In this document: one piece after another, positions 1-10,100 of the stretch
Layout of the letters: each line of letters begins with the position of its first letter
How positions within the stretch are numbered: position 1 is the first letter of the stretch
Source: Akkermansiaceae bacterium
GTDB lineage: Bacteria > Verrucomicrobiota > Verrucomicrobiia > Verrucomicrobiales > Akkermansiaceae
DNA: 64,000 nt
Assembly (NCBI GenBank): GCA_024233115.1
Contig: JACKQB010000004.1
Coordinates: forward strand, 434,001-498,000
Direction of reading: 5' to 3'
The notes under the pieces: generated by a model
What the model was told of the DNA's origin: nothing
The model's input: only the letters and a program-made list of their open reading frames with translations
Databases searched by the model: none
Translations under genes and position numbers: made by a program

Positions 1-1
1 C

Positions 2-1132
2 GGTATGCCACTTGTCCCCACTGAAAAATTTGGATTTGTGGCATCAGATCAACCAACGGAAAATCCGATCCTTGTCCCGGCATCGGCAGTACTACGCACA
101 GGTAACCGTGCCATTGTTTACGTGCGTATCCCGGAAAAGGAGGAACCGGTTTTTGAAGGACGCGAAATCGTTTTGGGACCTAAAACAGGCGATTATTTCA
201 TCGCCTATAGTGGACTCGATGCGGGTGAAATGGTCGTTACCAAAGGTGCTTTCAAACTCGACAGTGAGCTGCAAATCAAAGCCCGTCCATCGATGATGAA
301 TCCCGACTCCGGACTGGAGGAGCGTCCCGCCAAACGGGCCGCCGGTCAGATCACCGGACAATGGTCACCTGTACTGCGCGCATACGGAAAGTTTGAGCAA
401 AGTATCCAGCAGGGAGATCCTGCCAGTGCGAGCAAAAACCTAACATCCATGCATTATGCGCTTCAGCGGATTGAGCATTCCCAACTCCAACCAAGGGAAC
501 TCGCGCTCTGGAAAGAATTTTACATGCGGTTGGATAACACGCTTACCATTTCAAAGACCCGGAAAATGGATCGCGCCACACTCTCTGCTGTACGCGATCA
601 AATAAACCAGACGGGCCGCTATCTTGGATTATCATCAAAGGCCCTTCCATCCATCTCTCCAGAGAAGTCGTGGATTTCTTCACTCAAGGCTGCGACAAGT
701 GCCTACCTGCAAGTCAGCAAGGCGCTTTCCGATGATAAGCCGGGGGAAGCGATCAAGGCCGCCGCCGCACTCGCCGGGGCCTTGTCATCCATCCCCGAGG
801 GAGATGAAACAGTGACCCTCCGGAAGGCGGTCGCCGATTTCCTAAAAGAAAAGGACGTCAAGGCATTACGCAGGGCGTTCAAGCCGGTCAGCGATTCATT
901 GATCCACCTCATCCGACAGCATGGATTGGATTATATCGGCAATGTTTATGTCATGCACTGCCCGATGGCCCTCAATGGCCAGGGAGCCGACTGGTTATCC
1001 GCCGACCCCCGGGTCAGAAACCCCTACTTTGGTGATGCCATGTATGACTGCGGCTCAGTCACCGACACCCTTTCGTTAGAAGATTCAAACTCTAAAATCC
1101 AAACTCCAACAGAGGATCACAGCGGTCACTAG
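2..1132 (+). CDS. RND efflux periplasmic adaptor (CusB-like) with C-terminal DUF3347 domain, 5' end missing
   Basis: C-terminal 376 residues of a periplasmic adaptor (membrane fusion protein) of a heavy-metal RND pump; the reading frame is open at the left edge, so the true start lies outside. The visible part begins in the beta-barrel/membrane-proximal region (VPASAVLRTG, then a GLDAGEMVVTKGAF stretch typical of CusB/CzcB ends). A helical DUF3347 domain follows, ending in a Cys/His/Met-bearing motif: HCPMA near residue 320, then NPYFGDAMYDCG. That motif probably binds a soft metal such as Cu or Ag (inference). The gene lies 44 bp upstream of the cusA-like pump gene on the same strand, so the two probably form an operon. 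A lone DUF3347 protein is encoded two genes downstream with the same motif. The last codons run through a 7-bp periodic repeat. Confidence 0.85.
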   Translation, partial: GMPLVPTEKFGFVASDQPTENPILVPASAVLRTGNRAIVYVRIPEKEEPVFEGREIVLGPKTGDYFIAYSGLDAGEMVVTKGAFKLDSELQIKARPSMMNPDSGLEERPAKRAAGQITGQWSPVLRAYGKFEQSIQQGDPASASKNLTSMHYALQRIEHSQLQPRELALWKEFYMRLDNTLTISKTRKMDRATLSAVRDQINQTGRYLGLSSKALPSISPEKSWISSLKAATSAYLQVSKALSDDKPGEAIKAAAALAGALSSIPEGDETVTLRKAVADFLKEKDVKALRRAFKPVSDSLIHLIRQHGLDYIGNVYVMHCPMALNGQGADWLSADPRVRNPYFGDAMYDCGSVTDTLSLEDSNSKIQTPTEDHSGH

Positions 1133-1171
1133 AAGCATCCGCTTTTCCCGCTTTTCCTGAATACTGAATAC
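1082..1171. repeat. Two heptanucleotide tandem repeats at the adaptor/cusA border
   Basis: Four 7-bp units (GATTCAA, ACTCTAA, AATCCAA, ACTCCAA) lie at 1082-1109 inside the last codons of the adaptor. Two perfect TGAATAC units lie at 1158-1171 just before the cusA-like start. They belong to the scattered 7-bp-period family described under findings. Confidence 0.6.
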
Positions 1172-1176
1172 TCCCA

Positions 1177-4100
1177 ATGCACAAACTCATCCACTTCTGC
1201 CTCAACCAAAAACTGGTTGTTCTCATTCTGCTTACTGTCGTCATTGGCTGGGGTGTGCGGGTTGCCCCCTTTGACTGGGATACAAAAACCATCCCCCGTG
1301 ATCCTGTTGCGGTCGATGCCATTCCTGATCTTGGCGACAACCAGCAGATCGTTTTCACCGAGTACATGGGCCGCTCACCCCAGGACGTGGAAGACCAGGT
1401 CAGCTACCCGCTCACCGTCTCGTTGCTGGGCATTCCCGGGGTCCAGGAAGTTCGCAGCTATTCCATGTTTGGGTTTTCTTATGTCTACCTCATCTTTAAG
1501 GAAGACGTTGATTACTACTGGAGCCGTAGTCGCATTCTGGAAAAACTCAACAGCCTTCCCGCCGGGCTACTTCCTGGTGGCACCACACCGACACTTGGCC
1601 CGGATGCCACAGGACTAGGACAGGTGTTTCAGTATTATCTGGAAGGGCGCGATCCAGACGGCAACCCTACCCCAGGGTGGAACCCGGAGGAGCTTCGCTC
1701 CCTGCAGGACTGGTATGTGCGTTACTCCCTGCTCGGTGCCGACGGGGTCGCCGAGGTCGCCTCCGTCGGCGGTTTCGTCAAACAATACCAGGTCGAGGTT
1801 GACCCGGTCAAACTCCAGGCGTGGAACGTCACCCTGGCCGACGTCGCCAATGCCGTGCGCAAAAGCAACATGGAAACAGGCGCCCGAAACCTCGCGGTCA
1901 ACGGCGTGGAATACATCCTCCGTGGCACCGGATACATCCGTGAACTCGACGACCTGCGCGATGCCGTGGTCGCCGTGCGGGACAACACCCCGGTCACCGT
2001 GGCGCAAGTGGCCACCGTCCAGCTCGGCCCGGCACTGCGGCGCGGTGTCATCGATGTCAACGGAGCCGACGCCGCAGGCGGAATCGTGGTCGCCCGTTAC
2101 GGAGCCAATCCCTTGGAGACTATCAAAAACACCAAGGCGAAGGTGAGGGAGGTCTCCGCGGCCCTGCCGATGAAAGTCGTGGTTGACTGGCAGAAAACCG
2201 ATCGCGCCGCCGTTGCAAAATTTGCCGGCGAGCACAACATCTCCCCCCCCTTTGCCAGTGAAGCCCCGGCAGACACAAGCCTGAGCCAGGAGGCGTGGCT
2301 GGCGTGGGCCAATACCCATGCACGGGACCACTGGCCCGCATGGATGAACACCTCCAAGGTCACCATCGTCCCCTTTTACGATCGCTCCGGCCTTATTGAT
2401 GAAACCCTCAACACCCTCGACGAGGCGCTCTATCAGCAGATCCTCGTGACCATCATCGTGGTGGTGATCATGGTGCTGCACCTTCGCAGCAGTATCCTGA
2501 TTTCCTCCATGCTGCCCTTGGCGGTGTTGCTCACCTTCATTGCCATGAAGCTGTTTGGCGTCGATGCCAATATCGTCGCCCTGTCAGGCATCGCCATCGC
2601 CATCGGAACGGTGGTGGATGTCGGCATTGTGCTGACGGAAAACATCATCAAGCACCTCAAGGAGGCGAAGCCCGGCGCCAGTTCCGCCGCCGTGATCTAT
2701 GAGGCCGTTACCGAGGTTGCCGGTGCCGTCACCACCTCGGTGATGACCACCGTGGTGAGTTTCCTGCCTGTTTTCACCATGACGGGTGAGGCGGGCCGCC
2801 TCTACCGTCCGCTCGCCTATACCAAATCCTTCGCCCTGATCGCCTCCATCATTGTCGCGCTCACCATCATCCCGCCGATAGCGCACTTTTTGTTAGGTGT
2901 TCTACCACGCTGGTTGAAAAAGGATGAAAACGACCATCGGAAATGGTCGGCCAAAATCCTTAGCCGCAGTTATCTCATTACCGCGCTCCTGGGAATTGGA
3001 GCAGGCATTTCCTTCGGGTTTTCCGCGCCTCTCGCTTCCGCCTTTGTCGTCCTGGCGCTCCTTAACGCCTTCCACGCCCGGCTCCCCGCCAGGCTGCAAC
3101 AAGCGGGCGTGATAAGCATCAATGTCGGCACCGCCCTGATTGTCGGCTGGCTGCTGGCTAAAAACTGGATGCCCCTCGGGCTGGCCTCCGCCACATTCAC
3201 GAATTTCCTTTTTGTTGCCTTCCTGCTCGGCGGACTTCTTGTTTCCTTTAAAATATTCGAGCTCGGCTACGCCCGCATCCTTGGCTGGTGTCTTGAGCAC
3301 AAGGCGCTGTTCCTCAGTATTCCGCTGATGATGCTCGCCGCGGCGGGATGCATCTGGATGGGTTTTGGAAAGCTGATGTCCGGGCTGCCCGATGGCATCC
3401 GTGAAACCTCGCTCTACCAGGATCTTGACAAAAAGTTCCCCGGCCTCGGCAAAGAGTTCCGCCCCGCGCTCGACGAGGGTTCATTCCTCGTCATGCCCAC
3501 GGTCAGCCCGCACGCCTCCATCGAGGAGGCTACCGAGGCACTGCGCGCCCTCGACGCCGCCATCGCCGCCATCCCGGAGGTTTCCCAGGTCGTGGGGAAA
3601 ATCGGCCGCGCCGAGTCGGCACTCGATCCAGCACCCATTTCGATGATCGAAACCATCGTCAACTACCGCCCGGAATTCCGCACGGATGAAAAGGGCCACG
3701 TGCTCACTTTCGCCGTCAGTGCGAACGGCGACTACATCTACGACAGCAAAGGCAAACTCGTTCCGGATATACGCGGCAAGCCATTCCGCCAGTGGCGGCC
3801 CCACATCAAGAGTGCCGATGACATCTGGCAGGAAATCAGCAAGGTCACCCAGGTTCCCGGTGTCACTGGCGCGCCCAAGCTCCAGCCGATCGAAACCCGA
3901 CTGGTCATGCTGCGCACCGGTATGCGCGCACCCATGGGAATCAAGATCAAGGCACCCACACTTCTCAGCCTCGAGGATTTTGGCCTCCAGATTGAGCGGC
4001 TGATGCGTGAAAGCGGTATCCCCGGACTCGACCCCAACAGCATCAACGCCGACCGCATTGTCGGCAAACCCTACCTCGAAATCCACCCCGACCGCGAGGC

Positions 4101-5106
4101 GGCCAAACGCTACGGCCTCAACGTCATCGACATCCACCAGACGATCCAGACCGCCATCGGCGGCGAGATTGTCACCACCACGGTGGAAGGGCGCGAGCGA
4201 TACGGTGTCCAGGTTCGCTACGCCCGCGAGGCGCGCGACTCGATTGAATCGATCAAAAAAATCCTCATCAAAACCAAGGAAGGTGCTCAGGTGCCGCTCG
4301 GCCAGCTCGTCGAGATCAACTACGTCCGCGGCCCGCAGGTCATCAAAAGCGAGGACACGTTCCTAACAGGATACGTCACCTTCGGCGCCAATCCGGGGTT
4401 TGCCGAGGTGGATGTGGTCGAGGAAATCCAGGCCTATCTCGACACACAAGAAAAAGAGGGCCATCTAAAACGTGCCAGCGGCATCCGCTACGAATTTGCC
4501 GGCAACTATGAGTCCGCGCTCGAGTTTGAGAAAAACATGATGATCGTCATGCCGCTGGCCTTGCTGTCGATTTTCCTGATTCTCTACCTGGAAAACCGCT
4601 CCGTGCTCAACACCCTCATCATTTTCAGCGGCATCGGCGTCGCCTTTTCCGGAGGATTCCTTCTGCTCTGGCTCTACGGCCAGCCCGGGTTCATGAACGT
4701 CACCGTCTTTGGCCACAACCTGCGCGAGCTGTTCCAGATCCACCCCGTCAACCTGTCCACCGCCGTCTGGGTCGGTTTCATCGCCCTCTTCGGCATCGCC
4801 ACCGACGACGGTGTGGTCATCTCCACCTACCTGCGCCAGCGCTTTGCCAAAGACAAGCCGCAGAGCCTTGCTGAAATCCGCGCCACCACCGTCACCGCGG
4901 GCAAACGCCGTTGCCGCCCCTGCCTGATGACCACCGCCACTACTCTGTTAGCCCTGCTCCCCGTGCTGACATCCACTGGGCGCGGAGCCGACATCATGGG
5001 ACCCATGGCCGTGCCTATCTTCGGAGGCATGCTCGTGGAACTACTCACCATGTTTGTCGTTCCGGTTCTCTTTTGTGCAATGCAGGAGGTGAAAAGGAAA
5101 TTGTAA
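1177..5106 (+). CDS. cusA: CusA-like heavy-metal efflux RND transporter, unusually long
   Basis: Inner-membrane proton-driven pump of the HME-RND family, working with the adaptor encoded just upstream to expel monovalent Cu/Ag (family knowledge; substrate inferred). The N-terminus (HKLIHFCLNQKLVV) and IPDLGDNQ are typical. The transmembrane proton-relay helix near residues 471-492 reads IGTVVDVGIVLTEN, with the CusA-type Asp and Glu. Two of the three CusA methionine sites have counterparts (FLVMPT and VMLRTGM); the third, RYGM in CusA as I recall it, reads RYGLN here. At 1309 residues it is about 260 longer than usual CusA. Extra sequence lies near residues 349-396 (periplasmic, Trp-rich) and 580-705, where about four added hydrophobic segments occur. 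Starts at ATG 1177. Confidence 0.93.
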   Translation: MHKLIHFCLNQKLVVLILLTVVIGWGVRVAPFDWDTKTIPRDPVAVDAIPDLGDNQQIVFTEYMGRSPQDVEDQVSYPLTVSLLGIPGVQEVRSYSMFGFSYVYLIFKEDVDYYWSRSRILEKLNSLPAGLLPGGTTPTLGPDATGLGQVFQYYLEGRDPDGNPTPGWNPEELRSLQDWYVRYSLLGADGVAEVASVGGFVKQYQVEVDPVKLQAWNVTLADVANAVRKSNMETGARNLAVNGVEYILRGTGYIRELDDLRDAVVAVRDNTPVTVAQVATVQLGPALRRGVIDVNGADAAGGIVVARYGANPLETIKNTKAKVREVSAALPMKVVVDWQKTDRAAVAKFAGEHNISPPFASEAPADTSLSQEAWLAWANTHARDHWPAWMNTSKVTIVPFYDRSGLIDETLNTLDEALYQQILVTIIVVVIMVLHLRSSILISSMLPLAVLLTFIAMKLFGVDANIVALSGIAIAIGTVVDVGIVLTENIIKHLKEAKPGASSAAVIYEAVTEVAGAVTTSVMTTVVSFLPVFTMTGEAGRLYRPLAYTKSFALIASIIVALTIIPPIAHFLLGVLPRWLKKDENDHRKWSAKILSRSYLITALLGIGAGISFGFSAPLASAFVVLALLNAFHARLPARLQQAGVISINVGTALIVGWLLAKNWMPLGLASATFTNFLFVAFLLGGLLVSFKIFELGYARILGWCLEHKALFLSIPLMMLAAAGCIWMGFGKLMSGLPDGIRETSLYQDLDKKFPGLGKEFRPALDEGSFLVMPTVSPHASIEEATEALRALDAAIAAIPEVSQVVGKIGRAESALDPAPISMIETIVNYRPEFRTDEKGHVLTFAVSANGDYIYDSKGKLVPDIRGKPFRQWRPHIKSADDIWQEISKVTQVPGVTGAPKLQPIETRLVMLRTGMRAPMGIKIKAPTLLSLEDFGLQIERLMRESGIPGLDPNSINADRIVGKPYLEIHPDREAAKRYGLNVIDIHQTIQTAIGGEIVTTTVEGRERYGVQVRYAREARDSIESIKKILIKTKEGAQVPLGQLVEINYVRGPQVIKSEDTFLTGYVTFGANPGFAEVDVVEEIQAYLDTQEKEGHLKRASGIRYEFAGNYESALEFEKNMMIVMPLALLSIFLILYLENRSVLNTLIIFSGIGVAFSGGFLLLWLYGQPGFMNVTVFGHNLRELFQIHPVNLSTAVWVGFIALFGIATDDGVVISTYLRQRFAKDKPQSLAEIRATTVTAGKRRCRPCLMTTATTLLALLPVLTSTGRGADIMGPMAVPIFGGMLVELLTMFVVPVLFCAMQEVKRKL

Positions 5107-5156
5107 ACTCTCGCCTCTAACGAGGCAACCAACAGAAACCAATAAACAGAAAACCA
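5107..5156 (+). promoter_or_regulatory. AT-rich leader with repeated AACCAAT words
   Basis: The 50-bp gap before the DUF3347 gene contains AACCAAC and AACCAAT words at roughly 10-bp spacing, continuing into the first codons. No Shine-Dalgarno sequence is visible. Function unknown. Confidence 0.3.
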
Positions 5157-5705
5157 ATGAAACCAATAAAAACCATCGCTATATGCGCCCTCGGATTAAC
5201 ATTTTCCAGCACCAACTTGCTTGCACAAAGTGGCTGTTGCGGAGAAACCCCGCCCCCTACTGAAGGCGGATGCTGTGGGGATAAAACAACACCGGCTAGT
5301 AAATCAACCTCAACAGAAACTATAACCTCAGGAACAGCAGTTTCTAACTCCAACAGTATATTAGAGGGCTACAATGCAGTTGCAACCGCTCTTTACAAAG
5401 ATGATTTGGGATCAGCCAAGAAAGCTGCGGCTAATTTAGCTAAACATGATGAGAAAAGCTCCATGGCTACTTCCGCCAAGAAGCTATCCCAAGCCAAAAC
5501 CATCAAGGAAGCTCGCTCAATATTTAATGATCTGAGTGCTGCTGCCATTAAGATCGCTAAAACTAGTAAGGAATGGAAAGTCGCGCACTGCCCAATGGCC
5601 AATGGAAACAAAGGTGGAGACTGGCTCCAGAAAGCCAGCGACACAAGAGTGAACAACCCATACTTCGGAGCAGCAATGGCTCACTGCGGGAGTTTCAAAA
5701 AATAA
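5157..5705 (+). CDS. Secreted DUF3347 domain protein with CCG motifs
   Basis: 182-residue exported protein: an N-terminal signal peptide (KTIAICALGL to LLAQ) is followed by a short Cys-rich spacer with two CCG motifs (GCCGE and GCCGD). A helical DUF3347 domain ends in HCPMANG, GGDWL and NPYFGAAMAHCG. The same C-terminal motif ends the adaptor encoded at the left edge, so the two share a metal-handling module (inference: periplasmic Cu/Ag binding that feeds the CusA-like pump). The gene follows cusA by 50 bp and precedes a strong hairpin. Base composition is clearly AT-richer than cusA, suggesting separate acquisition. The domain call is firm; the biochemical role is inferred. Confidence 0.85.
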   Translation: MKPIKTIAICALGLTFSSTNLLAQSGCCGETPPPTEGGCCGDKTTPASKSTSTETITSGTAVSNSNSILEGYNAVATALYKDDLGSAKKAAANLAKHDEKSSMATSAKKLSQAKTIKEARSIFNDLSAAAIKIAKTSKEWKVAHCPMANGNKGGDWLQKASDTRVNNPYFGAAMAHCGSFKK

Positions 5706-5719
5706 GTCCAACATAAATG

Positions 5720-5759
5720 CTTTGGTTGCCGATGTATCTAACATCACCGGCAACCAAAG
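5720..5759 (+). terminator. Strong hairpin, probable transcription terminator
   Basis: Perfect 12-bp inverted repeat, CTTTGGTTGCCG at 5720-5731 and CGGCAACCAAAG at 5748-5759. Inside it a second short stem pairs GATGT with ACATC. No long T run follows, so termination efficiency is uncertain. It lies between the DUF3347 gene and the channel gene. Confidence 0.6.
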
Positions 5760-5783
5760 AATTATTTACCAATAGCAAAACTC

Positions 5784-6524
5784 ATGAAATTCAGAACATT
5801 ACTCAGCGTTGCAGATCTCAAACAAGATGAGCCGAGGTATTATCTTCTGGGTATTGCGCTACTGATCCTCGCTTTGTTTTACCCCATTCTTGAATTCCAA
5901 GACATGGGCTTGGTTATTTGGACATTTGTATTTTGGGGAATGCTCCTAACAGCCACTTATTGCACCAGCTACAAGACTTTTATTAAAAAGGTCACCCGAC
6001 TTCTTGGCTTCCTCGTCATCTTGCTCGGCATATCAGGCCTGATTTGCTACCAGTTTCTAGGCGATTCTCATGGATGGGTTTTCACCTCAATAAACACCCT
6101 AACATTATTCTTTTTGATATTCATCACATCCTCTCTCCTCTATGGCATACTTAGTTCATCAAATATTGGCATAAACAACCTAATCGGTGCGGCTTCGGCC
6201 TACGTTCTAATCGGTATCACTTTTGCCTATGGCTATATCGTTTTACATTCGGTCACTGGTGCCACTCCACTACACAGTGAAATCCCATTACTATTTTCTA
6301 ACGATGACACATTGGCCTCCTTAGTAGCCAATTATTGTTATTTTAGCTTCGCAACCCTGACAACGCTAGGCTTTGGCGATTTCGCACCATTGACCCTTGC
6401 TGCACGCGTCTTGACTTGCACCGAGGCTATTACAGGCCAGCTTTTCCTTACCATCTTAATCGCTCGCTTGGTTGGGTTACATGTCGTTCGCGCTTCACAG
6501 CACGCGTCCAAGAACATAACATAA
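5784..6524 (+). CDS. K+-channel-like membrane protein
   Basis: 246-residue membrane protein with about five hydrophobic segments, then a pore loop near residues 188-200 reading TLTTLGFGDF, and a last helix (LFLTILIARLVGLH). TxGFGD is the potassium-channel selectivity filter of the two-TM Ion_trans_2 family, in the GFGD variant. There is no cytoplasmic RCK domain. It lies downstream of the CusA-like operon beyond a hairpin and shares the AT-rich composition of the DUF3347 gene. A role in offsetting charge during metal efflux would be speculation. Starts at ATG 5784. Confidence 0.8.
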   Translation: MKFRTLLSVADLKQDEPRYYLLGIALLILALFYPILEFQDMGLVIWTFVFWGMLLTATYCTSYKTFIKKVTRLLGFLVILLGISGLICYQFLGDSHGWVFTSINTLTLFFLIFITSSLLYGILSSSNIGINNLIGAASAYVLIGITFAYGYIVLHSVTGATPLHSEIPLLFSNDDTLASLVANYCYFSFATLTTLGFGDFAPLTLAARVLTCTEAITGQLFLTILIARLVGLHVVRASQHASKNIT

Positions 6525-6581
6525 AACAAGCTATTTTAGATCTTAGCCATAGACAATCGGCAACCTGTTAAAAACTAGGCT

Positions 6582-7184
6582 TCAGTCCCTCATGCTTTGG
6601 TACCGAGCGCCCACAAGTATGCGGATTCCACCCCTTAGCACGACCCCAGTAATGATTGTGCCGATAATTAGATCCGGCCACCTTGAGTCCGTGAGGTAGA
6701 TAATGATGCTTGCCACAATGACACCGGAATTGGCAATGACATCGTTCTTGGAAAAGATGTAGCTTGCCCGCATGTGGACTTCTCCTTCCTTTTCCTTCGA
6801 TATGAGTTTCAGGCAGTAAGCGTTCACAGTGAGTGCGATAATGGAAACGATGAACATCAGGAGCGACGACGGCTCGCTACCAGTGATCGCCCGTCTGACG
6901 ATGTCAGTGCCAATTCCCAAGGCGATGAACACTTGGAATCCACCGCTGAGGAAGGCTGCCTTGGTTTTGATGCTGGAGCATCGACCGACAGCGTAAAGAG
7001 CTACGCTATAAACGAGTGCATCGGCCAGCATATCGAGCGAGTCGGCAAGGACACCGGTTGATTCGCCGATGATGCCAACGACGAGTTCGGTGACGAACAT
7101 GGTCACGTTCAGGGCGAGCAGTTTGCGGAGAATTCCTTTCTGTGAGGCATCAGTGACTTCGATGTGGCAGTCGCAAGAAGACAT
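6582..7184 (-). CDS. Short cation diffusion facilitator-like transporter
   Basis: 200-residue membrane protein resembling CDF transporters, starting with a Cys/His tip (SSCDCHIE). The helix-2 site reads ADSLDMLADA, where classical CDF has an HxxxD-type arrangement. The helix-5 site reads SKNDVIAN instead of HxxxD, so the transport site is divergent. The C-terminal cytoplasmic domain of about 80-90 residues found in CzcD/YiiP is absent. It ends four bases after the CzcA-like gene, so it is probably the last gene of the czcCBA-type operon. Likely an inner-membrane divalent cation transporter; substrate unknown. Confidence 0.75.
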   Translation of the reverse strand: MSSCDCHIEVTDASQKGILRKLLALNVTMFVTELVVGIIGESTGVLADSLDMLADALVYSVALYAVGRCSSIKTKAAFLSGGFQVFIALGIGTDIVRRAITGSEPSSLLMFIVSIIALTVNAYCLKLISKEKEGEVHMRASYIFSKNDVIANSGVIVASIIIYLTDSRWPDLIIGTIITGVVLRGGIRILVGARYQSMRD

Positions 7185-7188
7185 GGAT

Positions 7189-10100
7189 CTATTGGGCTGG
7201 AGTGGCTTCGAGAGTTGATGCGTTCTGCCGTTTACGGTTCACCATCAGATAAAGAATGGGCAGCACAACGAGAGTGAGGGCGGTGGAGGTGATGACTCCG
7301 CCGATAACGACGGTGGCCAAAGGCTTCTGGACTTCAGAACCTACACCAGTCGAGATGGCCATTGGAAGAAAGCCGATGGCATCGGTGATGGCGGTCGCCA
7401 AGACGGGACGCAGACGTTGGGTAGCCGCTTCTTTTACGGCGGTGACGGCATCGGACGCGTCCTGTAGATTGGAGCGGATCGCCTCGATCAGGATCTGGCC
7501 ATTGAGCACGGCGATTCCGAAGAGCGCGATGAATCCGATGGCCGCACTGACGCTAAATGGGATGTCACGCAGCCACAAGGAGAGGACACCGCCGACAAGG
7601 GCGAAGGGAATCCCGAGATAAATCAGGGCGACATCCTTGAGGTTGCGTAAACTGAGATAGAGCAGCACGAAGACGAGGATCATGGTTAGTGGAACGACCA
7701 GGGAAAGCCGGGTATGGGCGCGTTCCAGGTTTTCAAATTGGCCGCCCCACTCGATGACATATCCTTCAGGAAGATCGATCTCTTCAGCGATTTTGCGTTT
7801 GGCTTCCTCGACGAACGAAACCACGTCCCGGCCATCGACATTACTCTGTACCCGGATCAGGCGGCGACCCCATTCGCGGTTGATGGTGGCAGCACCGGGT
7901 GCTTCGACGATGTCCGCGACCTCGGAGAGAGGAACCCGAATACCGTCGGCGGTCGGAATGACCAAGTTTCTAACAGATTCAATGTTGGTGCGATATTTTT
8001 CTGGCAGGACAATGCCGAGTGGAAATTGGCGTTGACCTTCGTAGATTTCGCCGACGCGAAGCACTCCTATTGCCTCAATGTAGGGTAAAATTTCGGATGC
8101 TGAAATTCCAAGGCGAGCCATTTTTTCAGGTTGCAGCTCGATCCGAAGTCCGGGCTGGCCGCTGATCTGGTCGGTGGAAACGTCGGCTTGTCCGTCGATA
8201 TCCACGAGCACTTTCTGGATTTCATCGCTTAGGCGGGTAAGTGTTTCAAAGCTATCGCCGTAAATCAGAATGCCCACATCTGAGCGCACGCCGGATTCCA
8301 TTTCGTTGAGCCGCATTTCGATGGGCTGGGTGAAGAGGATGTTCACACCGGGAAGGGTTGAGACGGTTTTCTGCATCTTGGCAACGAGTTCGTCCTGGGT
8401 TTCGGCACGGGTCCACTGCTCGCGGGGAGTGAGGGAAAGGAAGATGTCGGTGAGTTCGGTGCCCATCGGATCGGTGGCGATTTCGGCGGTGCCGATGCGG
8501 CTCCAGACGTGGCGGATCTCATCGGGGAAGCTTTCCTTGAGCAGTTTTTCGATACGGGTGTTGTAGTCGGTGGAGGTATCGATGGAGGTTCCGGCCAAGC
8601 GGATGGTGTTTGCCACGACGGCACCTTCACTGAGGCGCGGGATGAACTCACCGCCAAGACGGGTCGAGACGTAGCCAGTGACGACGAGCAGCGCGAGGAC
8701 AACGGCGAGGACGATCCAACGGATTTTCAGAACCATGCCGAGGATCGCCGAGTAGCCGCCGGTGAGCTTGCGCGAAAACCAGCCCTCCTTGTCCTTGAAT
8801 TTGCGGGGAAGGAAGAGATGGCCCAGGACCGGTGAGATGACGATGGCGATGACAAGCGCGCCGATCAGGGCGAGGATAAAGGTCATGGCCATGGGGCGGA
8901 ACATTTTCCCTTCGGTGCCTTCGAGGGTGAGGATCGGCAGGAAGACGACGGCGATGATGCCCATGCCGAAGAGGATCGGGCGGGCGACCGAGCGACTGGA
9001 TTCGAGGATGCAATCGAAGCGCTCAGCGATGGTGAGTTTCCGCCCGGCCTGGCGGGTGCGTTCGGCGAGTCCACGCAGGTTGGCTTCCGTCATGACCACC
9101 GAGCCATCAACGATGAGTCCGAAGTCGATGGCGCCGAGGCTCAATAGGCTGGCGGTGATGGCAAAATAGTTCATTCCCAGCACAGCGAACAACATGGCAA
9201 GCGGGATGCAGACGGCGACCAGCAGGCCGGCGCGGACGTTTCCAAGAAGGATCAATAGGGTGAGGGTGACGAGTATCGCGCCTCCGACGAGGTTGTGAGT
9301 CACGGTATCGAGCACCGAATCGGTCAGTTCGGTTCGGTCATATACGATTTGGACATCCACTCCATCCGGGAGTGACGGTCGGATTTCCTCCAAGCGGACT
9401 TTGAGTGCCTGGGTGACTTCCTGGGCGTTCTCACCCATCAGCATGAAGGCGAGGCCGAGGACGACCTCGCCCTGTCCATCGGCGGTGACCGCGCCACGGC
9501 GCAACTCGCTGCCGATGCGGACTTGCGCGATGTCCGAAACACGAATCGGAGTGCCATCGCTGGAGGCGACCTGAATACGCTCGATTTCCGGAATGGAAGT
9601 AACGCGTCCAATGCCGTGGACCAGCAAATCCTGACCGCTGACGGTGACCCGGCCTCCGCCCACGTTGCGGTTATTTTTTTCCAAAGCTTCGACGACATCA
9701 GAGAGGGACAAGTTGAATTTCACCAGCAGCTCTGGATCGACAACGACGTGGTATTGTTTTTCGAGGCCTCCCCAAGAGTTTACTTCTGCAACGCCGGGGA
9801 CTTTGCGAAGCTCGGGCTTGATGATCCAGTCATGGATGGTTCGCAGTTGTTCAAGACTGCGGCTGCCATCGTTACTGCGGATCACGTAGTGGAAGATTTC
9901 ACCGAGCCCAGTCGAGATCGGTCCCATCTGCGGTGTACCAACTCCATCGGGCAGCTCGACAGTGAGGAGCCTTTCAGAAATATACTGTCGGGCGGTGGTG
10001 ATCTCCGTATCGTCATCAAAGGTGGCGACAACTTGGGATAATCCGAATTTGGATACTGAGCGAACACTGACGAGTCCGGGAAGGCCGGAAATTTCCAGTT

